Counted from the stretch's first letter, positions 18,226 through 27,771 are shown. The stretch is DNA of 48,182 nt from Cellvibrionales bacterium UBA7375 (GCA_949487135.1 CATAJQ010000003.1:1-48182); one strand, 5' to 3'. The notes: a model not told the origin generated them from the sequence alone. Made by a program: numbers and translations.

Positions 18226-21200
18226 TTAGCTTTCACGCTGTTTACGAACTGTTTTATATTGGTTGATGTAATTTTTAATCATTTCTGGCACTAGCAACAT
18301 AGCGGGTGTCAAAAGTAGGGTCATAACCGTTGCAACAACTAGTCCATTTACAATGGCACTGGCTAGTGGTTGCCACCAAGAGGCCACCATACCACCGACT
18401 TCAATTTTTCGATTGACCATATCGACACTAAAACCAGTAGCCAGTGGCAACAGCCCTGCGATGGTCGTCACTGTGGTTAGCATGACCGGTCTAAACCGTG
18501 ATTTAGCGGCTTCAAAAACTGCGTCTTTGATGGCTATATTTGTACTTGTACGGCGTAGATGGTTATAACTATCAATCAGAACAATATTGTTATTGACCAC
18601 GATACCTGCGAGCGCAACAATGCCTACGCCAGTTAAAATCGTACTGAATACGGTCTGGGTAACTAATAACCCCAGAAGCACCCCCGCTGTGGACATCACC
18701 ACAGAAAACAGGATGAGTATGGATTGATAAAAACTATTAAACTGAGCAACCAATAGAATCAACATTAACCCCATCGCCAAGGTGAAAGCGGTGGATAAAA
18801 ATTCTGCAGATTCTGCCTGCTCTTCGTTAGCGCCACGGAATGTGATTTTTACCGCAGGGTCTATCGATTGGGTTTCAAGCCATTGACTAATTTGTTTCAC
18901 TTGATTATCGGCCAAATAACCATCGTCAGTATTGGCCAATACAAACACAGTTTCCATCATATCGATCCGCTGAATGGTATCGACTCGCGCTTTTGCCTGT
19001 CGTTGGGTAAAGCTCGAAATTGCCACGCCACCATCAACAGTATTGACTCTAAGATTATCCAGTGATTCTAATTTGCGATCCGCTTCTGGGAAGCGCACCC
19101 TAATTTCTACTTCTTCATCTGCATCATCTGGTCTAAATTCGCCAATAATCATGCCATTGGTTACTAATTGGACCATCTGCCCTACAGCGCTGACATTAAC
19201 CCCAAGCATAGCCGCTTGTGAGCGATCTACAGCCATTTCCCACTGAATACCCGCCAGCGGTAGGCTATCCTCTATATCCCTTAGACCTTCGACATTGGAT
19301 GCAATCCAGCTGCGAATTTTTGCTGCCTCGCGATACATCGCTGAACGTTTGGTTGAAGAGATCTGTATCTGTATATCCTTCCCTACCGGCGGCCCGCCCT
19401 CAACACTGGCGGCGGTTGCATAAACACCGGGAATTTCTTTGGTCAACGCTCTAATTTCAGCGAAGACCTCTGCACTACTGCGATCTCTTTCAGCACGCGG
19501 ATGCAACTCGATTAAATAGCTACTGATCTGATCGCGACTAGCATCTCTCTGCCCCATCAATTGCCCAGCGCTACTCGAGGCATAAATATGCTTTATATCA
19601 TCTAGATGTGAGAATCGCGTTTCTACCTGAGCGGTTAATTGGCGCTGCTCTTCAATGGATAAATTACCCTGAGCGCGCAAGGTCGCCATACCAAATCTAT
19701 TTTCAGTCTCGGTAAAGAATTCTAGGCCGGCGCCAAATTTTCCATAACCAAAAAATATACCGACCAATAAGAGCAAGGATAGTCCCGTGGTTACCAGTGG
19801 TTTGGCTATAGCTAGATGAAGCAGTTTTAAATAATTATTCAGCAGCGGGGCAAAAACGGTTGATTTAGGCTTGGATGGCGTTGCCTCAATGTCTTTATTA
19901 CCGGCACCAATTTTAGCCAGTGAAACGTCTAGTGTTGGGGCAAAAATTAACGCATAAATGAGTGACCACGCCAATACTGAAAATACCGTTACCGGCAAAT
20001 ACATCATAAAATTACCGGATACACCGGGCCAAAACAACATGGGTAGAAAGGCTGCTAGCGTGGTCCCAGTAGAGGCAGCTACTGGGACTGCCATACGTCG
20101 AATTGACTGCAAATAAGCGTCTTTTACCGATGCCCCTTGGACTATTTTAGTATTGGCAAACTCAACCACAACGATTGCCCCGTCAATCAACATACCCAGC
20201 GATAACAATAGGCCAAACATCACCATAAAGTTAAAACTAAAGCCCATGATATTGACAATAATCATCGAGCCAAGAAGGCAGAATGGAATACCAAAACCCA
20301 CTAGAAGCCCTGATCGAATACCAAGGGTGGCCACCACAAGTGCTACCACTAAAATCATGGCGGTAAGAATATTACCCATTAGCTCACTGACCATCGACTG
20401 GGCATATTCTGAGCTATCAAACATATAATCAATCTGTATCTCTTGGGAGAATTGATCGCGATAGAGATCTACCACTTCACGCACTGCCGCAATGGTATCT
20501 ATTGAGTTTGCTTTTAATCGTTTACGCACATCTAGGGCAATGGTTGGCTTGCCATCTAGGGTGCTAAATCCAGTGGCATCCTTAAAGGTTCTCTGAATAT
20601 TTGCAACGTCACTTAGGGTAATAACACCCAAATTATCACTGCGTATTGGAAGGTCTCGTATATCTTGTTCCGTTTCGATAAGTGCCGGAATTTTAATCCC
20701 AAAGCGCCCTTCGCCAGCATCCATTTCACCCGCAGGAATCAACAAGTTATTGGCATTGAGTACCTGTATTAATTCGCCTGCAGTGATCTTATACAGATCG
20801 AGTTTTGAGGGGTTTAAGATAACTTCAACCACCTCATCGCGATGCCCGCTGAGGTTGGTTTCAAGCACTTGAGATAAGCCTTCAATTTTTCGCTGGTAGA
20901 ACTTTACCGCTTTAAATAGGTCTCTTTCGCCGACCTTATCGCCAGAAAATGTAAGTACCACATCGGGCTCAGGGCTCGGACTAATGACATTGACCATGGG
21001 CTCTTTGGTTTCTTCTGGGAATTCGGCCTTGGCTCTATCTACTGACTCTCTTACATCTGCAATCACCTGATCGATATCGAGATTGATATCAAACCTTACA
21101 AATAGATAAACCACGCTTTCACGTGCAGTGGCTATCATTTCTTCGAGACCGTCGAGCGTTTTTAGTTCTTTTTCAATCGGCCGAATTAGAAGTCGACTAC

Positions 21201-21375
21201 CATCTTCTGGTGAAATTCCCTCATGACGCACCATAATGATAGCGGCGGGCACGGTTACATTGGGGTTAACTTCAATTGGCATTGAAGCTCGAGACATGAT
21301 CCCTGCGAGCAAGAACAACAACATTAAAGATATTGTTGCTCTCGATCGGCTGACGATTGCTTTAAGAGCGCTCAT
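18226..21375 (-). CDS. RND-family efflux permease
   Basis: A 1049 aa inner-membrane RND pump of the AcrB/hydrophobe-amphiphile type, with two repeats of one plus five transmembrane helices and two large periplasmic porter loops. It drives export of small molecules with the proton gradient, normally through an adaptor and an outer-membrane channel. The TM4 motif reads GMLIDGAIVVVEF: D398 aligns with AcrB D407, but G399 replaces D408. In TM10, AGIVVNNNIVLID has N928 where AcrB has K940. It follows the adaptor gene by 18 nt. No outer-membrane TolC-type gene is nearby. The substrate cannot be told from sequence. Confidence 0.93.
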   Translation of the reverse strand: MSALKAIVSRSRATISLMLLFLLAGIMSRASMPIEVNPNVTVPAAIIMVRHEGISPEDGSRLLIRPIEKELKTLDGLEEMIATARESVVYLFVRFDINLDIDQVIADVRESVDRAKAEFPEETKEPMVNVISPSPEPDVVLTFSGDKVGERDLFKAVKFYQRKIEGLSQVLETNLSGHRDEVVEVILNPSKLDLYKITAGELIQVLNANNLLIPAGEMDAGEGRFGIKIPALIETEQDIRDLPIRSDNLGVITLSDVANIQRTFKDATGFSTLDGKPTIALDVRKRLKANSIDTIAAVREVVDLYRDQFSQEIQIDYMFDSSEYAQSMVSELMGNILTAMILVVALVVATLGIRSGLLVGFGIPFCLLGSMIIVNIMGFSFNFMVMFGLLLSLGMLIDGAIVVVEFANTKIVQGASVKDAYLQSIRRMAVPVAASTGTTLAAFLPMLFWPGVSGNFMMYLPVTVFSVLAWSLIYALIFAPTLDVSLAKIGAGNKDIEATPSKPKSTVFAPLLNNYLKLLHLAIAKPLVTTGLSLLLLVGIFFGYGKFGAGLEFFTETENRFGMATLRAQGNLSIEEQRQLTAQVETRFSHLDDIKHIYASSSAGQLMGQRDASRDQISSYLIELHPRAERDRSSAEVFAEIRALTKEIPGVYATAASVEGGPPVGKDIQIQISSTKRSAMYREAAKIRSWIASNVEGLRDIEDSLPLAGIQWEMAVDRSQAAMLGVNVSAVGQMVQLVTNGMIIGEFRPDDADEEVEIRVRFPEADRKLESLDNLRVNTVDGGVAISSFTQRQAKARVDTIQRIDMMETVFVLANTDDGYLADNQVKQISQWLETQSIDPAVKITFRGANEEQAESAEFLSTAFTLAMGLMLILLVAQFNSFYQSILILFSVVMSTAGVLLGLLVTQTVFSTILTGVGIVALAGIVVNNNIVLIDSYNHLRRTSTNIAIKDAVFEAAKSRFRPVMLTTVTTIAGLLPLATGFSVDMVNRKIEVGGMVASWWQPLASAIVNGLVVATVMTLLLTPAMLLVPEMIKNYINQYKTVRKQRES

Positions 21376-21393
21376 AATATTGTCACTCTGTGC

Positions 21394-22449
21394 CTAGGGC
21401 GTCTGTTGAGGGAAACTGTCTATTATTTCCCCTTCGGTAACATAGTTCTGACCCACAGTAATTAAATTCACCGGTGAAGGTAAACCCTGTACCCAGAGAC
21501 CTTGGTCGGTTTCTCCAACCACATTCAAAGTAAATTGCCGTACCCGACTTGCTTGGTCTACTGCTCTCACCATAATGTCACCCTGAGCATCTAATAAGAT
21601 CAAACTGGCTGGGATTAAATGCGCTTCTACAGCCGGCAAATCCAACGTTAATTGGCCCGAAATTCCCGCCCGTATATTTAAATCTTTATTATTGATAACA
21701 GCCTCCACCAAATAGCCTCGGGTGGTCGCATTAGCTTGAGAGGAAATATAAGTCACAACTGCCTGCTCTGGCGGATAATCTTCAAAGGTTGCTGTTGCCT
21801 GATCACCCAACTTTATTTTTGCCACAGCTGACTCGGATGCCTGAGCAATAATATTAAGTGGATTTAATTCAACCAGGGTTGCACAGGTCTGTCCTGGGGA
21901 AAGATAGTCACCCACCTCGACAGGACGCTCCTCAACAATGGCTGTGAATGGTGCCTTAATATTCAACCGATCGATATCAAGCTGACTTCGAGTGAGTTCA
22001 AATTTTGCGGCTTCAAGATTGGCCTTGGCCTGAGCTATGGCTAAATCAGATTGATAACCGGCTGTTTTTAACTGAAGTGACCCTTTATAGGCAATTTCAG
22101 CTTGTTGTAATTTTGCTTTAGCCTGCTCTAGATACTGGGGTCTATCTTGCTTACTAATTGCACACACAGTGTGATCCTTTTGAATCAATGAGCCGCGCTC
22201 TGCAGGGACTGCTTGAACAGTGCCTGCCACCTGAGCTTTTAATTCAACAACACGGTTGGCCGCTGTGTGGCTATTAAGGGTTAACTGAGGAATAAATTTT
22301 TGCGCCGTAAATTGCTCTACTGTGACTTTGGTGACTGCACTAGCCGAGAGCTTTACTTCGGCCTGACTGCCTTTGGAAACAAGTCCACTGCCTAACCAAA
22401 CAATAGTCGCAAAAGCGATGATCAATGCTATTTTTACGTTGGCACTCAT
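21394..22449 (-). CDS. RND efflux periplasmic adaptor (membrane fusion protein)
   Basis: A 351 aa HlyD/AcrA-type adaptor that would bridge the RND permease and an outer-membrane channel. The N-terminus has one hydrophobic segment (about residues 6-22, IALIIAFATIVWLGSGL) with no lipobox, so it is a membrane anchor or uncleaved signal. A lipoyl-like half-motif (VVELKAQVAGTVQAVPAERGSLI) is followed by a helical hairpin (about 108-160), the second lipoyl half (NIKAPFTAIVEERPVEVGDYLSPGQ) and beta-barrel domains. It leads the operon; GAGGAAA precedes the ATG. No TetR or MarR regulator lies beside it. Confidence 0.92.
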   Translation of the reverse strand: MSANVKIALIIAFATIVWLGSGLVSKGSQAEVKLSASAVTKVTVEQFTAQKFIPQLTLNSHTAANRVVELKAQVAGTVQAVPAERGSLIQKDHTVCAISKQDRPQYLEQAKAKLQQAEIAYKGSLQLKTAGYQSDLAIAQAKANLEAAKFELTRSQLDIDRLNIKAPFTAIVEERPVEVGDYLSPGQTCATLVELNPLNIIAQASESAVAKIKLGDQATATFEDYPPEQAVVTYISSQANATTRGYLVEAVINNKDLNIRAGISGQLTLDLPAVEAHLIPASLILLDAQGDIMVRAVDQASRVRQFTLNVVGETDQGLWVQGLPSPVNLITVGQNYVTEGEIIDSFPQQTP

Positions 22450-22513
22450 TATTTTCCTCGATGCAAAATTTTTTATTTTAAATCTATGTGGCTGTAGTTA
22501 CGGACTTTGCAAT

Positions 22514-22543
22514 GCTATAGATTCGGATTAATTTATAATTCAA
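22514..22543 (-). promoter_or_regulatory. Possible promoter of the RND operon
   Basis: On the minus strand TTGAAT (22543-22538) and TATAGC (22519-22514) are 18 nt apart, each matching 4 of 6 consensus positions, about 65 bp before the adaptor ATG. Confidence 0.33.
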
Positions 22544-22668
22544 TCGACCAGTTTAGCATTGGGTTATATTCAATATATGCATTAATCATCGATTTATTGA
22601 AAAATAACGTGAAAAACAGTTTTTTTCGCTTAATTAACGCCAATTTTAAACAAACCTAGATAATGGAC

Positions 22669-22696
22669 TAGTCAAATTTTAAGTGACTGGTATAAT
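22669..22696 (+). promoter_or_regulatory. Promoter of ppa with extended -10
   Basis: TGGTATAAT (22688-22696) is a perfect -10 with the TGn extension. TAGTCA (22669-22674) at 16 bp spacing is a 4 of 6 match to the -35. It sits 40 bp before the ppa ATG, fitting a strong constitutive promoter. Confidence 0.6.
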
Positions 22697-22736
22697 CCGC
22701 AGACTTTTCTGAACGCAATCAATGGACTTCTAAAAA

Positions 22737-23267
22737 ATGAGCTATAACGACATCCCGGCAGGCAAGGATCTGCCAAATGACATTAACGTTATCATTGAGA
22801 TACCGGCTAATCACGACCCTATAAAATACGAAGTGGACAAAGACAGCGACGCTATCTTCGTTGACCGCTTTGTTGCTACTCCAATGTTCTACCCAGCAAA
22901 CTATGGTTATGTGCCTCAGACTCTTTCTGAAGATGGTGATCCCTTAGACGTATTAGTTGTTGCTCCATACCCAGTAATGCCTGGATCAGTTATCCGCAGC
23001 CGTGTTGTTGGCGTACTTAAGATGAGCGATGAATCTGGTATTGACGCTAAACTATTGGCTGTTCCCCATAGCAAATTAACCAGAATCTACGATCATGTTG
23101 AAGAAATTGAAGATTTAGATCAATTGCTTATTCAACAAATTGCTCACTACTTTGAAAACTACAAGGCTCTCGAGCCTGGCAAGTGGGTTAAGGTTGAAGG
23201 CTGGGATAATGCAGACGCTGCTAGAGCTGAAGTTATTGCATCACGTGAGCGTTACTTAGCTGAATAA
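22737..23267 (+). CDS. ppa: Inorganic pyrophosphatase (family I)
   Basis: A 176 aa cytosolic enzyme that hydrolyses pyrophosphate to two phosphates, pulling biosynthetic reactions forward. The Mg2+-binding signature [11 protein letters not shown] is at about residues 63-73, and the terminal [12 protein letters not shown] stretch is typical of bacterial family I. Length equals E. coli Ppa (176 aa with Met). It is a single-gene unit with its own promoter and terminator, between the RND operon (divergent) and rpoS (convergent). Confidence 0.97.
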   Translation: MSYNDIPAGKDLPNDINVIIEIPANHDPIKYEVDKDSDAIFVDRFVATPMFYPANYGYVPQTLSEDGDPLDVLVVAPYPVMPGSVIRSRVVGVLKMSDESGIDAKLLAVPHSKLTRIYDHVEEIEDLDQLLIQQIAHYFENYKALEPGKWVKVEGWDNADAARAEVIASRERYLAE

Positions 23268-23287
23268 CCAGCTTTTAATGTTCTGCA

Positions 23288-23318
23288 AAAAAATCCCGAC
23301 GCTATGTCGGGTTTTTTT
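23288..23318. terminator. Bidirectional rho-independent terminator between ppa and rpoS
   Basis: CCCGAC (23295-23300) pairs with GTCGGG (23306-23311) around the loop gctat. Seven Ts follow on the plus strand and an A-run precedes the stem, so it works for ppa on the plus strand and rpoS on the minus strand. Confidence 0.92.
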
Positions 23319-23336
23319 ATACGCCAAATATTTACA

Positions 23337-24239
23337 CTAATTAAGATGCTCTTCGTGTTCAGAAAAGATAATATCACTGGATAATCCATTCTTTTTTAAC
23401 AGGTTATTTAAGCGCCGCAAAGCATCTATTTGTATCTGCCTTACGCGCTCACGAGTTAAGCCTACCTCGCGTCCTACTTGGTCGAGGGTTTCCTGCTGAT
23501 GATTGAGTAAACCAAACCTTCGCACAACCACTTCGCGCTGTTTTTCAGGCAGTTCATCCAACCAACCGTTTAGCTTATCCATCAAATTATCATCGCCAGT
23601 TTCCCGTTCGGGACTATTCGATTTATAGTCTGGGATTGTATCTACAAAAGATTTTTCATTATCGCCAACTGGAATATCCAACGAGCACACCGAATCGTTT
23701 AATTCGAGAATTCTGTTAACCGTGTCGACTGGTTTGTCAGCCTCGATAGCAATCTCTTCGTAGGTAGGCGTATGATCCAGCTTTTGCACTAATTTACGTG
23801 ATATACGCCGATATATATTGAGCTCTTTAACCACATGAACAGGCAGACGAATCGTGCGTGTCTGATTCATCAAAGCACGTTCGATAGTTTGCCTGATCCA
23901 CCAGGTGGCATAGGTGGAAAATCGAAACCCTCGCGTCGGATCAAATTTTTCCACAGCCCGCATAAGACCAAAATTTCCCTCTTCAATTAGATCGAGAAAA
24001 TCGAGACCCCTATTAAGATAACAGCGTGCTATTTTGACGACTAAACGCAGGTTACTTTCTATCATCCTATGATGAGCGGCTTCATCACCCTGCTGAAGCT
24101 TGGTAGCGAAAAATACCTCCTCATCAGCAGATAACAGGGGCGATCGACCAATCTCCTTTAAATAGAGACTAGTGGCGTCTACCGTGCATGATTTTGAATG
24201 ATTATTAGATTTTTGATCAACTACAGACAGTTTTTTCAT
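23337..24239 (-). CDS. rpoS: RNA polymerase sigma factor RpoS
   Basis: A 300 aa stationary-phase and general-stress sigma factor. Region 1.2 ([21 protein letters not shown]), region 2 ([53 protein letters not shown]) and region 4 ([27 protein letters not shown]) are all intact. It lacks the long region 1.1 of RpoD. I start it at ATG 24239, which has AAGGAG 8 nt upstream; the in-frame TTG at 24248 would leave no spacing. It follows nlpD by 125 bp, as in most gammaproteobacteria, where the main rpoS promoter lies inside nlpD. Confidence 0.96.
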   Translation of the reverse strand: MKKLSVVDQKSNNHSKSCTVDATSLYLKEIGRSPLLSADEEVFFATKLQQGDEAAHHRMIESNLRLVVKIARCYLNRGLDFLDLIEEGNFGLMRAVEKFDPTRGFRFSTYATWWIRQTIERALMNQTRTIRLPVHVVKELNIYRRISRKLVQKLDHTPTYEEIAIEADKPVDTVNRILELNDSVCSLDIPVGDNEKSFVDTIPDYKSNSPERETGDDNLMDKLNGWLDELPEKQREVVVRRFGLLNHQQETLDQVGREVGLTRERVRQIQIDALRRLNNLLKKNGLSSDIIFSEHEEHLN

Positions 24240-24364
24240 AACTCGCAACTCCTTTGCAATTCAATAACTCCAAAGACGAACTCACGCTCGTCCAAACTTC
24301 CCTATTTTTAACTCCTAATTAGATCTTCTGAAACTGCTCTAACGGTAATACAAATGGCAATAAA
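24240..24364 (-). promoter_or_regulatory. rpoS 5' leader with stem-loop
   Basis: The 125 bp between nlpD and rpoS belongs to the rpoS leader if transcription starts inside nlpD. It includes a small stem-loop on the minus strand, GACGA/TCGTC (24292-24288 with 24279-24275, 8 nt loop), about 25 nt upstream of the AAGGAG site. In E. coli the leader folds over the ribosome site and is opened by small RNAs; whether that holds here is inference. Confidence 0.4.
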
Positions 24365-25105
24365 TCATTTTATATAAGCCACAGGATTAATAGGTTTACC
24401 GTCTTTGCGTATTTCAAAATAGAGCCGTCCACTGGTTCCTAATTTTGAGATAATCTTACTACCGTCGACTACCTGACCCTCACTAACCAACAGTTTCTGG
24501 TTATGACCATAGGCACTTAACAAATAGTTCGAGTGTTTTATGATAACCAGTTTGCCATAATCACGCAAACCATCTCCAGCATATACCACCACACCATGAG
24601 CCGCTGGTTTTACAGAAGCCCCCGAATTTGCTTGGATTACCACACCTTTTTGCAAATTATTGGGATTATAACTTTCAACTATTTTTCCATTGATAGGTTG
24701 TTGCCAACGCAGTTTTTTTCCATTTAACTGGGTTAGGGACTCATTAACAGTCGATTTTTTTGCTGGTGCGCGCGATCTATCAACTACTTTTGAGACAGCT
24801 TTTTTCACCTTAGATACCGCAGATATGGTTGATGATTTTGGTTTAACACTTTTATCTAAATTAAGTAACTGACCTTTGCGAACTCGGTAGGGCTCACTCA
24901 AGCCGTTTATTGTAGCTAATTCACGGGTATTAAAATCATAACGCCATGCAATTGAGTACAGTGTCTCACCCTCCTCAACCAAATGAGTTTTAATCAATCG
25001 ACTGGGCGGCTGATCAAGATCAACAATAGGTGCGTTGTAAGAGGTACAACCTTGACTTAAAAAAGAAAGCAGCAGAATTAATATTGGCAATGTGAGTCGT
25101 AACAT
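24365..25105 (-). CDS. nlpD: NlpD, LysM lipoprotein activator of cell-wall amidase
   Basis: A 246 aa outer-membrane lipoprotein that in E. coli activates amidase AmiC at the septum. A signal peptide ends in the lipobox LSQGC (C20). A LysM domain (about residues 39-84, HLVEEGETLYSIAWRYDFN) is followed by a Lys/Ser-rich linker and an M23 peptidase-like domain to the end. The M23 domain looks catalytically dead: the usual HxH is replaced (SGRLYFEIR in place of LHFEIR), as is normal for NlpD. It sits directly upstream of rpoS. Confidence 0.95.
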   Translation of the reverse strand: MLRLTLPILILLLSFLSQGCTSYNAPIVDLDQPPSRLIKTHLVEEGETLYSIAWRYDFNTRELATINGLSEPYRVRKGQLLNLDKSVKPKSSTISAVSKVKKAVSKVVDRSRAPAKKSTVNESLTQLNGKKLRWQQPINGKIVESYNPNNLQKGVVIQANSGASVKPAAHGVVVYAGDGLRDYGKLVIIKHSNYLLSAYGHNQKLLVSEGQVVDGSKIISKLGTSGRLYFEIRKDGKPINPVAYIK

Positions 25106-25113
25106 CAGAGCAC

Positions 25114-26055
25114 CTAGGTCACTTTATTTTTTAATTTAACACCGATAATTTCTATTGTCAGTACAAGAAACAGACCCAACAAACAAAGCAATACACACAC
25201 AAGCGTATGGGGATCTTGACCAACGGTGTCTAAGTAAGACTGAGGTGAAAGATTAGCTGACCCAGTGATTTCCAACTTGCCCGATTCGCTCACAATGGAG
25301 GATGTCACCTGTTTCCAAGGCCATAAAATTGACAGACTGCCAATTAAGAAACCACACATAGTCGCTATCACTGCCTGTTTATAATGATCTAGTAACCACG
25401 ATAGAAGCCGACTAAACAACATCAGACCAATAACACCACCGGCGGCAAATGTGAGTAAAAAATCTAACTCTACATTAACAAGCGCGTTGATAAATACTGG
25501 GTATAGACCCAATAGGACTAAGATAAATGAGCCCGATATTCCCGGTAAAATCATGGCGCATAGTGCAATACTACCGGCTAAAAATAGGCTGAGATAATTA
25601 CCCTCAACAGATACAGCCGTGGAAATAGATAGGCTATAGGCAACTATGGTTCCTGCGCCTAATAAGCCAAACTCATACAGTTTTTTTGGCGGGTGCTGTC
25701 GCAATAAGTAGATCACGGAAGCGATAATTAAACCAATAAAAAATGACCACAACTGCAGCGGGAATACCTGTAAAAAATACCGCATCACACCTGCCAAGGT
25801 AAATAAACTAAAAACAATGCCTGATATTAGAATTAGCAAGAACTCGCCATTTATATGACGCCATGCAGCGACCAACCCCTGATTTTTTAGCGTCTTTAAA
25901 GCGTCTAGGTTAAATGATTTGATTGAATGAATTAACTCTTCATAAATCCCAGTGATAAAAGCAATTGTACCTGCAGAAATTCCCGGTACTAGATCTACCG
26001 CACCCATGGCAACACCGCGAAGAAATAACAGTAATCTATGCTGTATGGATTTCAT
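25114..26055 (-). CDS. DUF368 membrane protein, likely polyprenyl-phosphate transporter
   Basis: A 313 aa polytopic membrane protein with about eight to nine helices. The N-terminal FLRGVAMGAVDLVPGISAGTIAFITGIYEEL and the repeated ILPGISGSFILVLLGLY block are the DUF368 signature. Members of this family (PopT) have been implicated in recycling undecaprenyl phosphate across the inner membrane. I start at ATG 26055; a TTG at 26070 is an alternative. It lies 8 nt before nlpD and after pcm, among cell-wall-related genes, which fits a lipid-carrier role. Confidence 0.85.
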   Translation of the reverse strand: MKSIQHRLLLFLRGVAMGAVDLVPGISAGTIAFITGIYEELIHSIKSFNLDALKTLKNQGLVAAWRHINGEFLLILISGIVFSLFTLAGVMRYFLQVFPLQLWSFFIGLIIASVIYLLRQHPPKKLYEFGLLGAGTIVAYSLSISTAVSVEGNYLSLFLAGSIALCAMILPGISGSFILVLLGLYPVFINALVNVELDFLLTFAAGGVIGLMLFSRLLSWLLDHYKQAVIATMCGFLIGSLSILWPWKQVTSSIVSESGKLEITGSANLSPQSYLDTVGQDPHTLVCVLLCLLGLFLVLTIEIIGVKLKNKVT

Positions 26056-26081
26056 AAGTTCAGTAACCAATTACCTATATT

Positions 26082-26753
26082 TTAATGACTGACGCCCGTT
26101 AATAAGGGAACAAATTTTACCTTTTCAACGATATCTTCGTCGAACTCATTAGAATGTCCAACACGTTTTATAACACTTAAACTTTGTGAAACCCCATTGC
26201 CAACAGGTATCACCAAAATACCATTGGGCGCCAACTGTCTCAGTAGTTGTTCAGGTATTGTTTGTGGTGCTGCTGTAGAAATTATGCCATCGAAGGGCGC
26301 ATTGTTATTCCAACCAAAACTGCCATCTGACAGAGAGGTATAAATATTATTTAAACCAAAGGTTTTGAATCGCTCTTGCGCCTTTTTAAGCAGCGGTTCT
26401 ATGCGCTCTACCGAAAAAACAGTATCGACTAGTTGCGATAACACGGTTGATTGATAGCCAGAACCTGTGCCAATTTCTAAAACTCGTCGCAATGGGCCCA
26501 CACTGAGCAGTATCTCAGTCATTCTAGCAACTATATAGGGCTGTGAAAGGGTTTGTGAAAATCCGATAGGTAGAGCGGTGTCTTCGTAAGCGCGATGGGC
26601 TAGGGCCTCATCAACAAACAAATGCCTAGGGGTCAACCGAATAACATCCAATACTTTTTGGTTGCTGATCCCCTGCTCTTTCAAGCGCTTAATTAAACGC
26701 TCCCTTGTACGCTGGGACGTCATACCTATCCCAGCAAAATCTATCGAATTCAC
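26082..26753 (-). CDS. pcm: Protein-L-isoaspartate O-methyltransferase
   Basis: A 223 aa SAM-dependent enzyme that methylates damaged L-isoaspartyl residues so they can revert to aspartate. SAM motif I is [53 protein letters not shown] is the family substrate block. The GTG at 26753 has AGGGG about 6 nt upstream; an internal ATG at 26723 ([10 protein letters not shown]) is also plausible and would give 213 aa. surE, normally directly upstream of pcm, is missing here. Confidence 0.95.
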   Translation of the reverse strand: MNSIDFAGIGMTSQRTRERLIKRLKEQGISNQKVLDVIRLTPRHLFVDEALAHRAYEDTALPIGFSQTLSQPYIVARMTEILLSVGPLRRVLEIGTGSGYQSTVLSQLVDTVFSVERIEPLLKKAQERFKTFGLNNIYTSLSDGSFGWNNNAPFDGIISTAAPQTIPEQLLRQLAPNGILVIPVGNGVSQSLSVIKRVGHSNEFDEDIVEKVKFVPLLTGVSH

Positions 26754-26813
26754 CCATTGCCCCTAACAAAATATCTGTGCATAACTATCGATCAAAAATA
26801 TTGCATTAATATA

Positions 26814-27728
26814 TCACAGGCCTGTGATTTCGGGGCGAAATAATTCAGCAATCTCGCGCAATACTGCGGTGGCATAACTACCGTTGGGCAATGCAAAATT
26901 AAATTCAAATTGGTCCTTGGATAACTGCTTATACGAAAAATTATTTGGCCGCAATATAAAGGCTCGACGCTGCTGCTTAAGCCCAGCATGTTCTAGGGCA
27001 TGACACCAACTGGGCCAATGACTTAGAAGTTCTTGCTCATACTGACTAAAACTGGCCTCGGTGGCAGACCTTCCCCTACCCCAAAGTGCGCCGGTATCTG
27101 CAAAATCGAGCTCACCAAGGCTTAGGTAACGGTCTAATAGAAGATTAAACAACCATGAACGAGCAGCGGATAAATAGATACCTGTACCATGACGATTACC
27201 TTTTAGTTTGCCCTGATCAATTAGCTCATTAGCTTTAACTAGATTGTTGGCATCCCAACCAAATCGTTGCTCGGCAAAATAATTGGGCACCCCCGCTTTT
27301 TCAATTAGCGCGAGCCTCTGTGCAAGAGCCTCGGGCTCAATGGAGAAATCACGAACAAAAATTGAAAATCGATTACCCGCATGCATTCCTCGTCTTAATT
27401 TCTTGTTATGACGGGCACTGGAAATAATTTGAAAATCACTATGTTTTAATTGATTAGGATCAATATTACGCCCGGGGAGATGCAGACTAAACCATTGCGT
27501 AGTGACGGCGAAGCGGTCTTTCATACCGCAAAAACCCACATCTGTTCGATCTATACCTGCCAATTCGGCGAGAAGTCCTGCAACCCACTTGGTATTTTGG
27601 TCGCGCTTTTTGATATGCAGTAATAAATGCTCACCCTCGTTTGCAGGCTGAAAATCAACAATTTCATCAACGACAAAATCTTCAGGGCAGTTGCGAAAAC
27701 TGGCTGTTGCCAACGATTCGCCGTGCAT
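26814..27728 (-). CDS. truD: tRNA pseudouridine-13 synthase TruD
   Basis: A 304 aa pseudouridine synthase that modifies U13 of tRNA-Glu. The N-terminal CPEDFVVDE block, catalytic D71 in GMKDRFAVTTQWF, the ARHNKKLRRGMHAGNRF stretch and NYFAEQRFG are all family hallmarks. It is shorter than E. coli TruD (349 aa), partly from a shorter insertion domain. The first ATG (27728) has no ribosome site, and the frame stays open upstream with a Phe-Glu-Asn-Leu segment that lines up with the N-terminus of E. coli TruD, so the true start may be a non-ATG codon nearer 27767. Confidence 0.93.
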   Translation of the reverse strand: MHGESLATASFRNCPEDFVVDEIVDFQPANEGEHLLLHIKKRDQNTKWVAGLLAELAGIDRTDVGFCGMKDRFAVTTQWFSLHLPGRNIDPNQLKHSDFQIISSARHNKKLRRGMHAGNRFSIFVRDFSIEPEALAQRLALIEKAGVPNYFAEQRFGWDANNLVKANELIDQGKLKGNRHGTGIYLSAARSWLFNLLLDRYLSLGELDFADTGALWGRGRSATEASFSQYEQELLSHWPSWCHALEHAGLKQQRRAFILRPNNFSYKQLSKDQFEFNFALPNGSYATAVLREIAELFRPEITGL

Positions 27729-27771
27729 TTTTTTTAAGTTTTCGAAGCTATAACTCGTGCTGCTGATATAC

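Noticed and set aside
24365-24600. Possible active M23 endopeptidase in NlpD
   Set aside because: The zinc-binding His residues are replaced, as in other NlpD proteins, so it is an activator rather than an enzyme.
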